64,000 nucleotides of DNA, from positions 1-64,000 of the forward strand of contig WEDG01003323.1 in NCBI GenBank assembly GCA_017591395.1, in the 5' to 3' direction. A program made the position numbers and the translations under genes. Source of the stretch: Schistocephalus solidus. Taxonomy: Eukaryota > Platyhelminthes > Cestoda > Diphyllobothriidea > Diphyllobothriidae. The notes beneath the pieces are model-generated. The model was not told the origin of the DNA. It saw only the letters and a list, made by a program, of their open reading frames with translations, and ran no database searches. This document shows, piece after piece, positions 1 through 7,705 of the stretch (position 1 is its first letter; the number at the start of each line of letters is the position of its first letter).

Positions 1-545
1 CTCGCAAGAAGGTACAGGTAGTTCAAGTCCGAAAGATTGCATTTTAATCCCTTCGAAAGTACTTGTTCTTCAGTTATTGTAGGCATCCCGAGAAGTATAT
101 TTTGAAGCAAAGAAGGTCTTAGGGGCGCAATTAGAAACTTTATTAGGTTAATCTTCAACACTGGTTCCCGACGTCGTCTTCAGACGTGTAGTAAATGTGT
201 GAAACCAGAAAATTGAAAAAATGCGTAAAATTGATATTGTGAACAATATCTTCAGTGATATTGAGGCCCACAATCTTTCTGCCGAAGACCTGACGAAAAA
301 GCCAACCATAGCCATCAACTAAAAGTCCAATGAGCTCGCTTGCCTGAAATTCACAAGTTTAACTGACTGAAAGCTTATGACCCTCGGAGATCCCTTTATC
401 GCACGTGCATACGGTCTAACGAAAGTGCACAAATCGGATGTTTCCCTGAGGATTAAAGTGCCACTAACCGAATCACCTACTTAAAATATAGTGACGTGGT
501 TGTACAGGCACCTGAAGCAGCTAACTCATGGATCTGAATAGTATC
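1..545 (+). pseudogene. Penelope-like element fragment (RT N-terminal part)
   Basis: Degenerate remnant of a Penelope-like retroelement reverse transcriptase. Near 405-540 the + strand reads as the PLE motif AYGLTKVHKSDV followed by a relic of LRIxVPLxESPT, with several stop codons. The whole stretch aligns by eye with 5530-5992, including the upstream part (the same phrase on both sides of CTTCAGACGTG). Both copies end at the same point, just after the codons for HGSE. It is cut by the window edge on the left. No function is expected. Family assignment rests on the PKVHK motif and on the second copy. Confidence 0.7.
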
Positions 546-1080
546 AGTATCAGTATATTTGAGGGAGATGTAGGTGAGTCACCTTTGAATTCCCTATTTG
601 TACATGCGAGTTCTGGTATCAAAAAATAGTATCTCGATATGTTGGCGAGGCCAACATAATTGAAAAAGAGCAGACAGTAAAAAAAATCTCGATGATATTT
701 CGGAGAAAAAAACTGTCACCCTTGGGGGGTCCAATGGGGGGCATAGTGGAGATTAAATGAATCAGCCAGATGATCCCTTGCTGATTGCAGAGTCCGTTGA
801 GTGATTTAAAAGGCGGAAATATATGCCCAGATCATCCTCGGTCCATTGCGGTTCGAACAAAGGGAGAACGTTCATACACCTCATGGACGACGGCCGCCAG
901 GTCCAGTTGATGCGAACACTCACGGTGTCACCAAGGTGTGCAAATAATTAAGCAGCGAAGACCTCGAGGACCCCAGCATGGGAATTATGGGAGAGTGCAA
1001 GACTTCAAACGAAAATAACAAACATAAAGAAATGTTACTTACATATAGCTAGTAGTATCATTAATACCATATTTGCTGAC
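546..1080. other. No recognised feature
   Basis: Unassigned sequence between a PLE fragment and the 3' end of a CR1-like element. I see no coding signal or repeat shared with the rest of the window. The part nearest 1080 is probably the 3' untranslated region of the CR1-like element on the minus strand. Confidence 0.4.
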
Positions 1081-1084
1081 GTCA

Positions 1085-2551
1085 TTCTTGCAGCTTTCAG
1101 TTCGCGTTGTAGCTCGCACCATTATATCGATCTAACTTTCGCTTAAAAACCTCCAAGGAGTCCGACATAACAACATCTAGAGGAAGACTATTCCATGCTT
1201 CGACTACTCTTTTGGAGAAGAAGTACTTCCAAATGTGTCTAGCCTTGCTCCAGTCATACGTACTTTGAGAGGATGACCTCTCAAGTTCGTTGTTGTGGCT
1301 AGCTCGAAGAAGTCACCTGGGACGAGACAACAGTCCTGGACGCGTAGCATGCGGAATGTTAGTATCAGATCCTCCCGAAGCTGTCGTATAGCGCAGGGGA
1401 AAGAGATTGAGATTCGACAGCCATGTTTCATAAGGCTGTGAGCCATGTCCAAGGACAAGTTTTATAGCTCGCCTTTGGACGTTTTCGAGGATGTTGATGT
1501 CTTTCGCCGCCCAGGGTCTCCAGGATTGGATAGCGGACTCAAACTGTGGCCGCACGAATGTTCCGAAGACTTTAGTGAAGCATTCGGTAGTGAAGGCTGC
1601 GAAAGCTCGTTTAACGAGGCATAGAATCGACATGACTGACCTCGCTACCTTTGCGCAATGTAGTGAGGGTTTAAGCGAGGGCGTGATCCAGACTCCGAGG
1701 TTCTTTTGGGCATCCACTTCTTTCAATGGAATGCCATTCAGACTGTAAACCGTACGGTTCGAAGGATTGCTTTTCCCGACTTTTATGATGTTGTGCTTGC
1801 TATAATTAAACCGCAAGAGCCAGTCATCTGACCATTTCTGGAGTCGATGTAAGTTTTCCTGCAAGTTCTCTTCGTCAGCCGCAGTTTGAATGACGCGCCA
1901 AAGTTTGAGATCATCGGCAAACATTGCAATATCGCCGTACAGTTCTTTGGCACAATCGTTGCTGTAGACAATGAACAAAATAGTGCCGAGAACAGAGCCT
2001 TGGGGAACACCACTCTCAACCTAAACCTTTGTCGGCTGTTTATCGCTGATATGGACAGTTTGTGAGCGGCCAGTTAAGAAGTTTTCTATCCATGTCAGAA
2101 GTCAACCTCTTACGCCTATGCGGTTGAGCTTATAAAGAAGGCAGTGGTGCGGCACGCTACCAAAAGCCTTTTTGAAGTCGATATAGACTGCATGCACCGT
2201 TTTTCCACTATCGACCGCTTCAGTCCAACGTTCGAAACAGTAGAGAAAATTTGTGACGCAGGATCTACCTCTACGGAAACCGTGCTGGATCTCGGATAGC
2301 AGATTGTTATGATCTAGGAACTGCATTAGTTGTTGCTTAATTATTTTTTCCATTATTTTGCAGCAAACTGAAGTTAGGCTGAAGTTAGTCATGCATTCCT
2401 CCAAAGGATCGAACGCCACAAAGTAAGGGCACAAATTTGCCAGTTCTATATGAGCACCGGGAGACGTCTTTATAAGGAGATAAAGAGAAACTATAAATCG
2501 ATATAGAAGACAAGGTACACGGAGGGTTCGGAAAGTCTTGGGGAGAAGCAA
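1085..2551 (-). pseudogene. Broken CR1/jockey-like non-LTR retrotransposon reverse transcriptase
   Basis: Reverse transcriptase of a non-LTR retrotransposon, 5'-truncated. Reading down the minus strand: a fingers/palm part with IQHGFRRGRSC, then motif A YIDFKKAFGSVPH, then ESGVPQGSVLGT, the catalytic box MFADDLKLW, a thumb with QRRAIKLVLG, and near 1204-1300 the terminal domain. From about 1200 down to 1090 the sequence still encodes the FFSKRVVEAWNSLP-type tail. The frame stays open apart from two in-frame stops (TGA at 2102-2104 and TAG at 2021-2023) and one frameshift near 1380-1390, after which the other frame continues as DLILTFRMLRVQDC. All catalytic aspartates are present, so this is a fairly recent but dead copy. 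CR1 versus jockey clade was not resolved. Confidence 0.88.
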
Positions 2552-2715
2552 TACATCAGACTTGTATTTTTTTACTTTGCAAGGATAGTAATGTTCTTAA
2601 ACACAGAGAGCCAGTATACTTGTAGAACAGCTGATTTCCTAGATCAGAGTCCAAGAAATAAAAATATAGATAATGGGTAACTGACTAATGGGTTAATGAC
2701 TTAGGGTTTTGGGCA

Positions 2716-2975
2716 TAATAATAGTATTGCTTTGTGTATTAGCCTTGGAGAGCCGGCAACAGAGAATTGCAGGTGGGGAGGCACTAATGAAATTCGGGTC
2801 GATGAAGTAATAATGACATATCTGCGTGACACAGTATGTGGACTGACTGCGCAGTAGTCGAGCACAAGTTTGTGTTTCCAATCCCAGCTGGTAGTCAGGG
2901 TTAGGATTGGCAGAATAAAGGCAGAATAAGCATGAATCAGACTGTATAAATCTACCCGCAACCGAACGCAAGCGG
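2716..2975 (-). repeat. Diverged copy of the 367-bp tandem repeat family
   Basis: The reverse complement aligns with the 367-bp units at 4647-5240 and 27601-28635, including the run ending in ACCAGCTGGGA and the stem-forming part (ATTC, loop, GAAG). About 260 bp of the unit is present. It directly precedes a SINE pair. No coding function seen. Confidence 0.7.
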
Positions 2976-2984
2976 CAAAACATC

Positions 2985-3289
2985 CGGCCCGTAGCTCAAT
3001 GTCAGAGCGTTCGACTCAATTGCTTAAGATTTCGGGTTCAAATTCCAGGTGGTTCACACTTGGGATTGGTTATGAATGGCTGATGAGGGCTTATAAGACA
3101 GAAATGGCCATTCCGTTTTCCCTTGTCTTTGTCGGTACATTTAGGCAACCTACTTTGCACGTCGCTATGCGACCACCTGCGAGCGCTCTAAAGTGAACGC
3201 CAGACCACAACGGAACATACATATTCCTTAAGCAGATTGATGAGCCGCACAATACCTTCGTATTCCCGATCACAATCGACAAATCAACT
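2985..3289 (+). mobile_element. tRNA-Arg-derived SINE, tandem unit 1
   Basis: The head looks like a tRNA: an A-box-like TAGCTCAATGTCAGAGCG and a B-box-like GGTTCAAATTCC. The body contains a decayed hammerhead motif (CTGATGA at 3080-3086, GAAATGGCCAT at 3101-3111), but stem II (GGCT/AGAC) and stem I are mismatched. The tail runs without a break into a second unit at 3290, so the two copies are head to tail. The same arrangement occurs at 17745-18212 and 36167-36640. Confidence 0.8.
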
Positions 3290-3544
3290 GGTCCGTGGCA
3301 CAATGTTAGAGCGTTCGGCTCAATTTCTTAAACTCACTAGTTCAAATACCAGGTGCTCAGCACTTGCGATTGGATATGACTGGCTGATGATGGCTAATAA
3401 ACCAGAAATGACCATTCTGGTCTCCCTTGTCTTTGTCGGTTCCACTTTATCAACATATGCTACATGTCACTATGCGAACGCCTGTGAGGGCTCTAGTCTG
3501 AGCTCCAGGGCACAACGAAACATACATGTTCCTTAAGCAGATCG
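3290..3544 (+). mobile_element. tRNA-Arg-derived SINE, tandem unit 2
   Basis: Second head-to-tail unit, with a tRNA-like head (TGGCACAATGTTAGAGCG and a weak B box AGTTCAAATACC) and a hammerhead motif at 3378-3422. The end at about 3544 abuts the C-terminal region of a PLE exactly where GAGCACACGGAACCG begins, which is also found at 61495. The SINE therefore joins the PLE at a sharp junction. Confidence 0.8.
3378..3422 (+). ncRNA. Hammerhead ribozyme motif in SINE
   Basis: CTGATGA at 3384-3390, stem II GGCT/AACC around AATA, GAA, then stem III ATGA/CCAT (one mismatch) and cleavage-site base T. Stem I is GACTGG (3378-3383) against CTGGTC (3417-3422), fully paired if two G-U pairs are allowed. 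The copy at 36563-36607 has different bases in stem I and still pairs, which supports a real structure. Activity is untested. Confidence 0.6.
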
Positions 3545-3978
3545 GTGAGCACACGGAACCGAGAGCCCAGGCTCACGGATAAGCGGGGTGGCGGCCGAAG
3601 GTCACATGACCAAAGTCACACACTGCCTCACGAATGCGCCCGTAAAACGGATAACAACGCACGAGAGCAGCAACGACTGCTCAGTCCGCTGATTGACGTG
3701 GAGGAGGCCAACAGGCACGCTGCCTTGCCTAAACCTACGACGGCTCCAAAGGGGACAGCAGTCACGCGAACCCGCCGGCGTTCAACCTCGGGGAGGTCTA
3801 AGGATGTCAGCGGCGATCGGCATGTGGCAAAACTGACTAACTCAAGACCACCAGGAGCAGCAAACACTTTACTCTGATGATGGAAGCGAGAAGGCTTTCA
3901 AAACGTCAGTACAAATACAATTTGGTACATGAAATCGCCCCTCTTCTTCTTCGTCTTCTTCAGGAGATGATGAACGCG
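3545..3978 (+). mobile_element. Penelope-like element 3' end
   Basis: Very similar to 61490-61960: the same C-terminal coding stretch (NREPRLT, then KRGGGRRS) and the same 3' untranslated part ending in the hammerhead motif and CTTCTTCGTCTTCTTCAGGAG. It holds only the tail of the endonuclease ORF; the catalytic domains are absent. It is followed by a short (TA)n and then the 353-bp repeat. Confidence 0.85.
3871..3910 (+). ncRNA. PLE-type minimal hammerhead ribozyme, inactivated core
   Basis: CTGATGA at 3874-3880, stem II GGAAGC/GCTTTC (6 bp), then AAAAC and GTC at 3905-3907. Stem I is ACT/AGT. The conserved G12 is A at 3900, which should abolish cleavage. Stem III is only the palindrome ACGT, with no loop. 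PLE-encoded hammerheads with very short stem III are known (Cervera and De la Pena 2014). Confidence 0.65.
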
Positions 3979-4002
3979 ATATATATATATATGTGTATAT
4001 AT

Positions 4003-4636
4003 ACTGTGTCACACAGCAGCAGAAACATCGGCGAAACACGTGTCTGGGCTTTTAGCTATATCTATGTCGGAAGTACGGTATAACGTCTTTGCCATATAAG
4101 ATTCATACTACTTGTAGTACTACTTGTTTGTAGAATGGGCATTACGTGGTTATTCCACAGTGGTTGATTGTCTTCGACCCAAATGTTCATTGAAATTTCG
4201 GGTCTGACCCAAAAAAGTCATGTCCGAATCACCTGACTCCATGTCCTGCACTTAATAATTTCAGAAATTATTTACCCATTTATTCTCTGGAGTCCATATA
4301 CCAGAAACCGCATAGAGAACGCTGGGGGACCCACTGAAGAGCCGAACCCCTCGTTGCTGTGTCACACAGCAGCAGAAACATCGGCGAAACACGTGTCTGG
4401 GCTTTTAAGCTAGTATCTATGTCGGAAGTACGGTATAACGTCTTTGTCGTATAAGATTCATACTACTTGTAGTACTACTTGTTTGTAGAATGGGCATTAC
4501 GTGGTTATTCCACAGTGGTTGATTGTCTTCGACCCAAATGTTCATTGAAATTTCGGGTCTGACCCAAAAAGTCATGTCCGAATCACCTGACTCCATGTCC
4601 TGCACTTAATAATTTCAGAAATTATTTACCCAATAT
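4003..4636 (+). repeat. 353-bp tandem repeat (candidate retrozyme family 2)
   Basis: About 1.8 units. The same phrase (CTGTGTCACACAGCAGCAG) occurs at 4004 and 4357, a period of 353. The two units are nearly identical. The first unit starts inside the 3' half of a hammerhead, a complete hammerhead spans the unit junction at 4330-4401, and the second unit is cut at about 4636 by (TA)n. Further diverged copies lie at 59450-60328 and 11275-11450, with a relic at 32015-32110 (-). There is no ORF of note. The size and the position of the ribozyme match animal retrozymes, which are non-coding tandem elements giving rise to small circular RNAs. Confidence 0.75.
4330..4401 (+). ncRNA. Hammerhead ribozyme, type I, complete canonical core
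   Basis: Stem I CCCA (4330-4333) with TGGG (4398-4401). Core CTGAAGA at 4334-4340. Stem II GCCGA (4341-4345) with TCGGC (4381-4385), enclosing a long loop that itself folds into a GCTGTG/CACAGC-type hairpin. GAA at 4386-4388, stem III as the palindrome ACACGTGT, cleavage base C at 4397. G10.1-C11.1 is canonical. Every conserved position matches the consensus. Self-cleavage is predicted, not shown. Confidence 0.75.
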
Positions 4637-4646
4637 ATATATATAT

Positions 4647-5240
4647 GCAGAGAGTAGACACGACAGAGAATATGGGTAGATTGATACAGTCTGTTTTGGG
4701 CTTATTCTGTCTTCATTCAGCCAATCATAACCCTGACTACCCGCTGGGACTGGAAACACAAGCATGCACTCGAGTACGGCGCAGACAGGCCACACACTGG
4801 GTTTAGCAGATGGGTCATTAGCACTTCATCGAAACGAAGTTCATCAGTGCCTCACCATCTGTCATTCTCTGTCGCTGCAGATCGGGTATTTATTCAAACA
4901 GGAATAGGCGCACACCGATCTAGTGGCTTTCCCTAAGCAAACAAGCTCTGTATGGGTGGCAAAGGTCATGAACAGGGTCTAAATTACCAGGCCGAAGTCG
5001 GCCAAGTTATAATTGCAGAGAGGAGACACGACAGAGAAAACTGGTAGATTAATACAGTCTGTTTCGGGCTTATTCTGCCTTCATTCAGCCAATCATAACC
5101 CTGACTACCAGCTGACTACCAGGCCGAAGTCGGCCAAGTTATAATTGCAGAGAGGAGACACGACAGAGAATATGGGTAGATTGATACAGTCTGTTTCGGG
5201 CTTATTCTGCCTTCATTCAGCCAATAATAACCCTGACTAC
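4647..5240 (+). repeat. 367-bp tandem repeat, about 1.6 units
   Basis: Units start with GCAGAGAG at 4647, 5015 and 5146; the spacing of 368 then 131 shows an internal deletion in the second. The same family forms a cleaner array at 27601-28635. Diagnostic phrases are TTCATTCAGCCAATCATAA and GGCCAAGTTATAATTGCAG. No ORF is conserved between units. The last unit runs into a PLE terminal region. Confidence 0.85.
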
Positions 5241-5421
5241 AAACAACCCTGTCACAAACTGGCTATCACCCCCTATAAATACTGTGAGACGTGGTACGAT
5301 ACTCACCTCCGACGATGGAAGATTCGATGCTTTTGAAACGTCAGGACAATACACCTTTAGTCCCTGAGATCGCCTTTTCTTCTCATTTATGTCCGGGGAC
5401 ACGCATATTCGCTTCAATCAG
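5235..5421 (+). mobile_element. PLE terminal region with hammerhead relic (right-pointing)
   Basis: Aligns by eye with the reverse complement of 7550-7705: CACCCCCTATAAATACTGTGAG, the hammerhead-like motif at 5306-5345, then TTAGTCCCTGAGATCGCC and CTCATTTATGTCC, and both run into (TA)n. This looks like the terminal repeat of a PLE. The two copies are inverted relative to one another and bracket the 5.4-7.55 kb interval. Confidence 0.7.
5306..5345 (+). ncRNA. Hammerhead ribozyme relic, PLE type
   Basis: CCGACGA at 5309-5315 (U4 changed to C), stem II GGAAG with CTTTT, GAAAC at 5335-5339, GTC at 5340-5342. Stem I is CCT/AGG. The 3871 copy has ACT/AGT and the 40475 copy CGCT/AGCG, so stem I bases change in compensating pairs. 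Probably inactive because of U4C. Confidence 0.55.
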
Positions 5422-5453
5422 ATATATATATATAGATATATGATAGAAGTGAA

Positions 5454-5568
5454 GATGCTTGCTTCGAAATATACTTCTCGGGATGCATATTTTCTAATTG
5501 CTATATATATATATATATATATATCAATTAGAAAATAGGCATCTTGAGAAGTATATTTCGAAGCATAT
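5454..5568. repeat. Long inverted repeat around (TA)n
   Basis: Arms of about 41 bp (5457-5498 and 5525-5566), with only a few mismatches, run outward from a (TA)n spacer at about 5500-5522. The right arm is the start of the PLE RT fragment at 5530, so the left arm is a short inverted copy of the element's own start. Inverted partial copies at the ends are a known habit of Penelope-like elements. Confidence 0.8.
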
Positions 5569-5992
5569 AATTTATTTGGGACGCAATAAGGAATTTATAT
5601 GGTAAATCTTCAACCCTGGTTCCTGAGGTTGTCTTCAGACGTGAAGTACGTGTGCGAAAACAGAAAATTGTAAACATGCCAAAATTTATATTTCGAACAA
5701 TATCTTCAGTGATATTTAGGCCTACACTCTTCCCGCACAAGATCTGACGAAAAAGCAAGCCACAGTCATCAAGAAAAATCCAATGAGCTCGCTTGCCTGA
5801 AGGTCAACTGACTGAAAGTTTATAACCCTCGGAGATACACTTATTACACGCGCATACGGTCAACCGAAAGTGCACAAACCGGATGTCCCACTGAGGATTA
5901 TAGTGCCACTAATCGAATCACCTACTTAAAATATAGCTAAGTGGTTGAACAGGTACCTAAAGCAGGTAACGCATGGATCAGAATAAAACATT
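5530..5992 (+). pseudogene. Penelope-like element fragment (RT N-terminal part), second copy
   Basis: Near 5825-5990 it reads as TLGDTLITRAYGQPKVHK, then LRIIVPLIESPT, a stop, and KWLNRYLKQVTHGSE. This is the fingers region of a PLE reverse transcriptase. It stops at the same codon as the copy at 1-545 and then passes straight into the 233-bp satellite. The upstream part has stop codons and no open frame. It cannot encode active RT. Confidence 0.8.
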
Positions 5993-6091
5993 AACGGACG
6001 GACGGGCGGACGTAATGGGATCAAGTGTGATCCTTACCACATCAGTGAGTGTCATACGCTTGTTTGACATGTATATATTCCTCACTGCACA

Positions 6092-6476
6092 CGACAGTTC
6101 GACCGTCGTAGTCCGATGATGTCCACCGTATGCTCATGGGAAAGTTGAGCAGGGACGGTGACTTGCGCGTGATTTAGTTTAAAGTGAAAGTAGACTTGCG
6201 CTGCATCTACCGAACTCTCTCCTCCTCCCCCACCTGAGCCCGGTGTCAAGACAGAGTCAAGAAGACCGGAGGTGGGAGAGGACGCAGGTGGCTGGCGCGA
6301 CCGGGTCCCCTAAGTCCTAGCCGCCCCTAGGCGTGCAACCACACCTCTATGTTCGGCATTTGTTATGGGAGCGCAACCCGAATAACGCATGCCATGCCCT
6401 AATGTGGCCCCCGTGTTGGTCTAACGCATCTACCACGTGGCCCGTTTAGGGGGCACTGGCCCGTTTAGGGGGCACA
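6092..6476 (-). mobile_element. SINE-L, full-length insertion inside the satellite
   Basis: An 8-bp target-site duplication ACTGCACA flanks it (6084-6091 and 6477-6484), so its ends are fixed. On the minus strand it starts with GTGCCCCCTAAACGGG (this start is duplicated in this copy), passes through a weak tRNA-like head (TGGTAGATGCGTT; GGGTTGCGCTCCC), and ends with a 3' hairpin related to CGACGGT-loop-ACTGTCG. Its last ~270 bp match the 3' untranslated region of the RTE-like LINEs in this window. Related full-length copies: 9028-9394 and 43734-44102. Confidence 0.9.
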
Positions 6477-6492
6477 ACTGCACAAGGCATAT

Positions 6493-6537
6493 GACGTACT
6501 GATGATTGGTAACGACCGTGAAACAGCTGTCTACGTC
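6493..6537 (+). ncRNA. Hammerhead ribozyme, satellite unit 1
   Basis: Stem I GACGTA (6493-6498) with TACGTC (6532-6537); CTGATGA 6499-6505; stem II TGGT/ACCG with loop AACG; GAA from 6520; stem III palindrome ACAGCTGT; cleavage base C6531. T faces T at positions 10.1/11.1. Core intact. Confidence 0.8.
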
Positions 6538-6725
6538 TTACCTGTTGCACCTATAGCAACATACCTATAAATTATATGTGGCATGTGTCTCATGACACAA
6601 CGTTCGTTTATCGCCAGTGGCTAGCTGGCGGGCGGACGTAATGGGATCAAGTGTGATCCTAACCACATCAGTGAGTGTCATACGCTTGTTTGACATGTAT
6701 ATATTCCTCACTGCACAAGGCATAT

Positions 6726-6770
6726 GACGTACTGATGATCGGTAACGACCGTGAAACAGCTGTCTACGTC
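6726..6770 (+). ncRNA. Hammerhead ribozyme, satellite unit 2
   Basis: The same structure with no deviation in the core: CTGATGA 6732-6738, stem II CGGT/ACCG, GAA 6753-6755, palindromic stem III, cleavage base C6764, stem I GACGTA/TACGTC. Stem I can extend outward beyond a small internal loop through AGGCA and the matching TGCCT-like segment, which is mutated to TGACT in this copy. Confidence 0.85.
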
Positions 6771-6958
6771 TTGACTGTTGCACCTATAACAACATACCTA
6801 TAAATTATATGTGGCATGTGTCTTATGACACAACGTTCGTTTATCGCCAGTGGCTAGCTGGCAGGCGGACGTAATGGGATCTCGTGTGATCCTTACCACA
6901 TCAGTGAGTGTCATACGCTTGTTTGACATGTATATATTCCTCACTGCACAAGGCATAT

Positions 6959-7003
6959 GACGTACTGATGATCGGAAACGACCGTGAAACAGCTGTCTTC
7001 GTC
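6959..7003 (+). ncRNA. Hammerhead ribozyme, satellite unit 3
   Basis: CTGATGA 6965-6971; stem II CGGA/ACCG, with the loop-closing pair lost; GAA and palindromic stem III intact; cleavage base C6997. Stem I GACGTA/TTCGTC has one mismatch. The outer stem I extension AGGCA/TGCCT is perfect here. Confidence 0.75.
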
Positions 7004-7191
7004 TTGCCTGTTGCACCTATAGCAACATACCTATAAATTATATGTGGCATGTGTCTTATGACACAACGTTCGTTTATCGCCAGTGGCTAGCTGGCGGGCG
7101 GACGTAATGGGATCTCGTGTGATCCTAACCACATCAGTGAGTGTCATACGCTTGTTTGACATGTATATATTCCTCACTGCACAAGGCATAT

Positions 7192-7236
7192 GACGTACTG
7201 ATGATCGGTAACGACCGTGAAATAGCTGTCTTCGTC
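7192..7236 (+). ncRNA. Hammerhead ribozyme, satellite unit 4
   Basis: CTGATGA 7198-7204; stem II CGGT/ACCG; stem III ATAG/CTGT, where a C-to-T change leaves a U-G pair; cleavage base C7230; stem I with the same single mismatch as unit 3. Core intact. Confidence 0.75.
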
Positions 7237-7424
7237 TTGCCCGTTGCACCTATTGCAACATACCTATAAATTATATGTGGCATGTGTCTCACGACACAAC
7301 GTTCGTTAATTGCCAGTGGCTAGCTGGCGGGCGGACGTAATGGGATCTCGTGTGATCCTAACCACATCAGTGAGTATCATACGCTTGTTTGACATGTAGA
7401 TATTCCTCACTGCACAAGGCATAT

Positions 7425-7469
7425 GACGTACTGATGATCGGTAACGACGGTGAAACAGCTGTCTACGTC
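7425..7469 (+). ncRNA. Hammerhead ribozyme, satellite unit 5
   Basis: CTGATGA 7431-7437; stem II CGGT/ACGG with one mismatch; GAA and palindromic ACAGCTGT intact; cleavage base C7463; stem I GACGTA/TACGTC perfect. Confidence 0.78.
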
Positions 7470-7498
7470 TCGCCTGTTGCACCTATAGCAACATACCT

Positions 7499-7499
7499 T

Positions 7500-7549
<50 letters not shown>
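7499..7549. repeat. (TA)n microsatellite
   Basis: About 50 bp of nearly pure TA closes the satellite array and borders the inverted PLE terminal region. Similar tracts border the PLE ends near 3980, 4637, 5410, 5505 and 61985, so PLE insertions and TA tracts are associated here. Confidence 0.95.
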
Positions 7550-7550
<1 letters not shown>

Positions 7551-7705
7551 CTGATAGAGCGAAGATATGCGACTCTGGACATAAATGAGCAGAAAAAGGC
7601 GATATCAGGGACTAAAGATGTATTGTTCTAGCTTTTTAAAACATACAAGCTTCCATCGTCAGATGTGAGTATCGTATCGCGTCTCACAATATTTATAGGG
7701 GGTGA
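7550..7705 (-). mobile_element. PLE terminal region with hammerhead relic (left-pointing)
   Basis: Reverse-complement partner of 5235-5421, with CACCCCCTATAAATATTGTGAG, a hammerhead-like block (CTGACGA at 7656-7662 on the minus strand, stem II half GGAAGC) and the segment ending CTCATTTATGTCC, running into (TA)n. The GAAAC-GTC half has decayed to a run of A plus GCTAG, so the ribozyme is dead. Together with 5235-5421 it forms an inverted pair around the satellite. Confidence 0.7.

Larger units (their letters stand above)
5990..7498 (+). repeat. 233-bp hammerhead satellite, five units (candidate retrozyme family 1)
   Basis: Tandem array. The phrase GGCGGACGTAATGGGATC recurs at about 6004, 6631, 6864, 7097 and 7330. 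The last three intervals are exactly 233 bp; the first is longer only because a 385-bp SINE plus its 8-bp duplication sits inside the first unit. Units differ by a few point changes. Each carries one type I hammerhead, at 6493, 6726, 6959, 7192 and 7425, all 233 bp apart. The array ends in (TA)n. The minus strand shows 72-codon frames repeated with the units, but these have no recognisable protein and simply follow the repeat. The size fits hammerhead satellites and animal retrozymes (roughly 170-400 bp). Confidence 0.92.

Noticed and set aside
1491..1748. 85-codon plus-strand frame
   Set aside because: Antisense shadow of the CR1-like RT thumb.
6565..7249. Three repeated 72-codon frames on the minus strand of the satellite
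   Set aside because: They recur because the 233-bp unit recurs (not a multiple of three), share no motif with known proteins and cover the hammerhead antisense. Repeat artefact.
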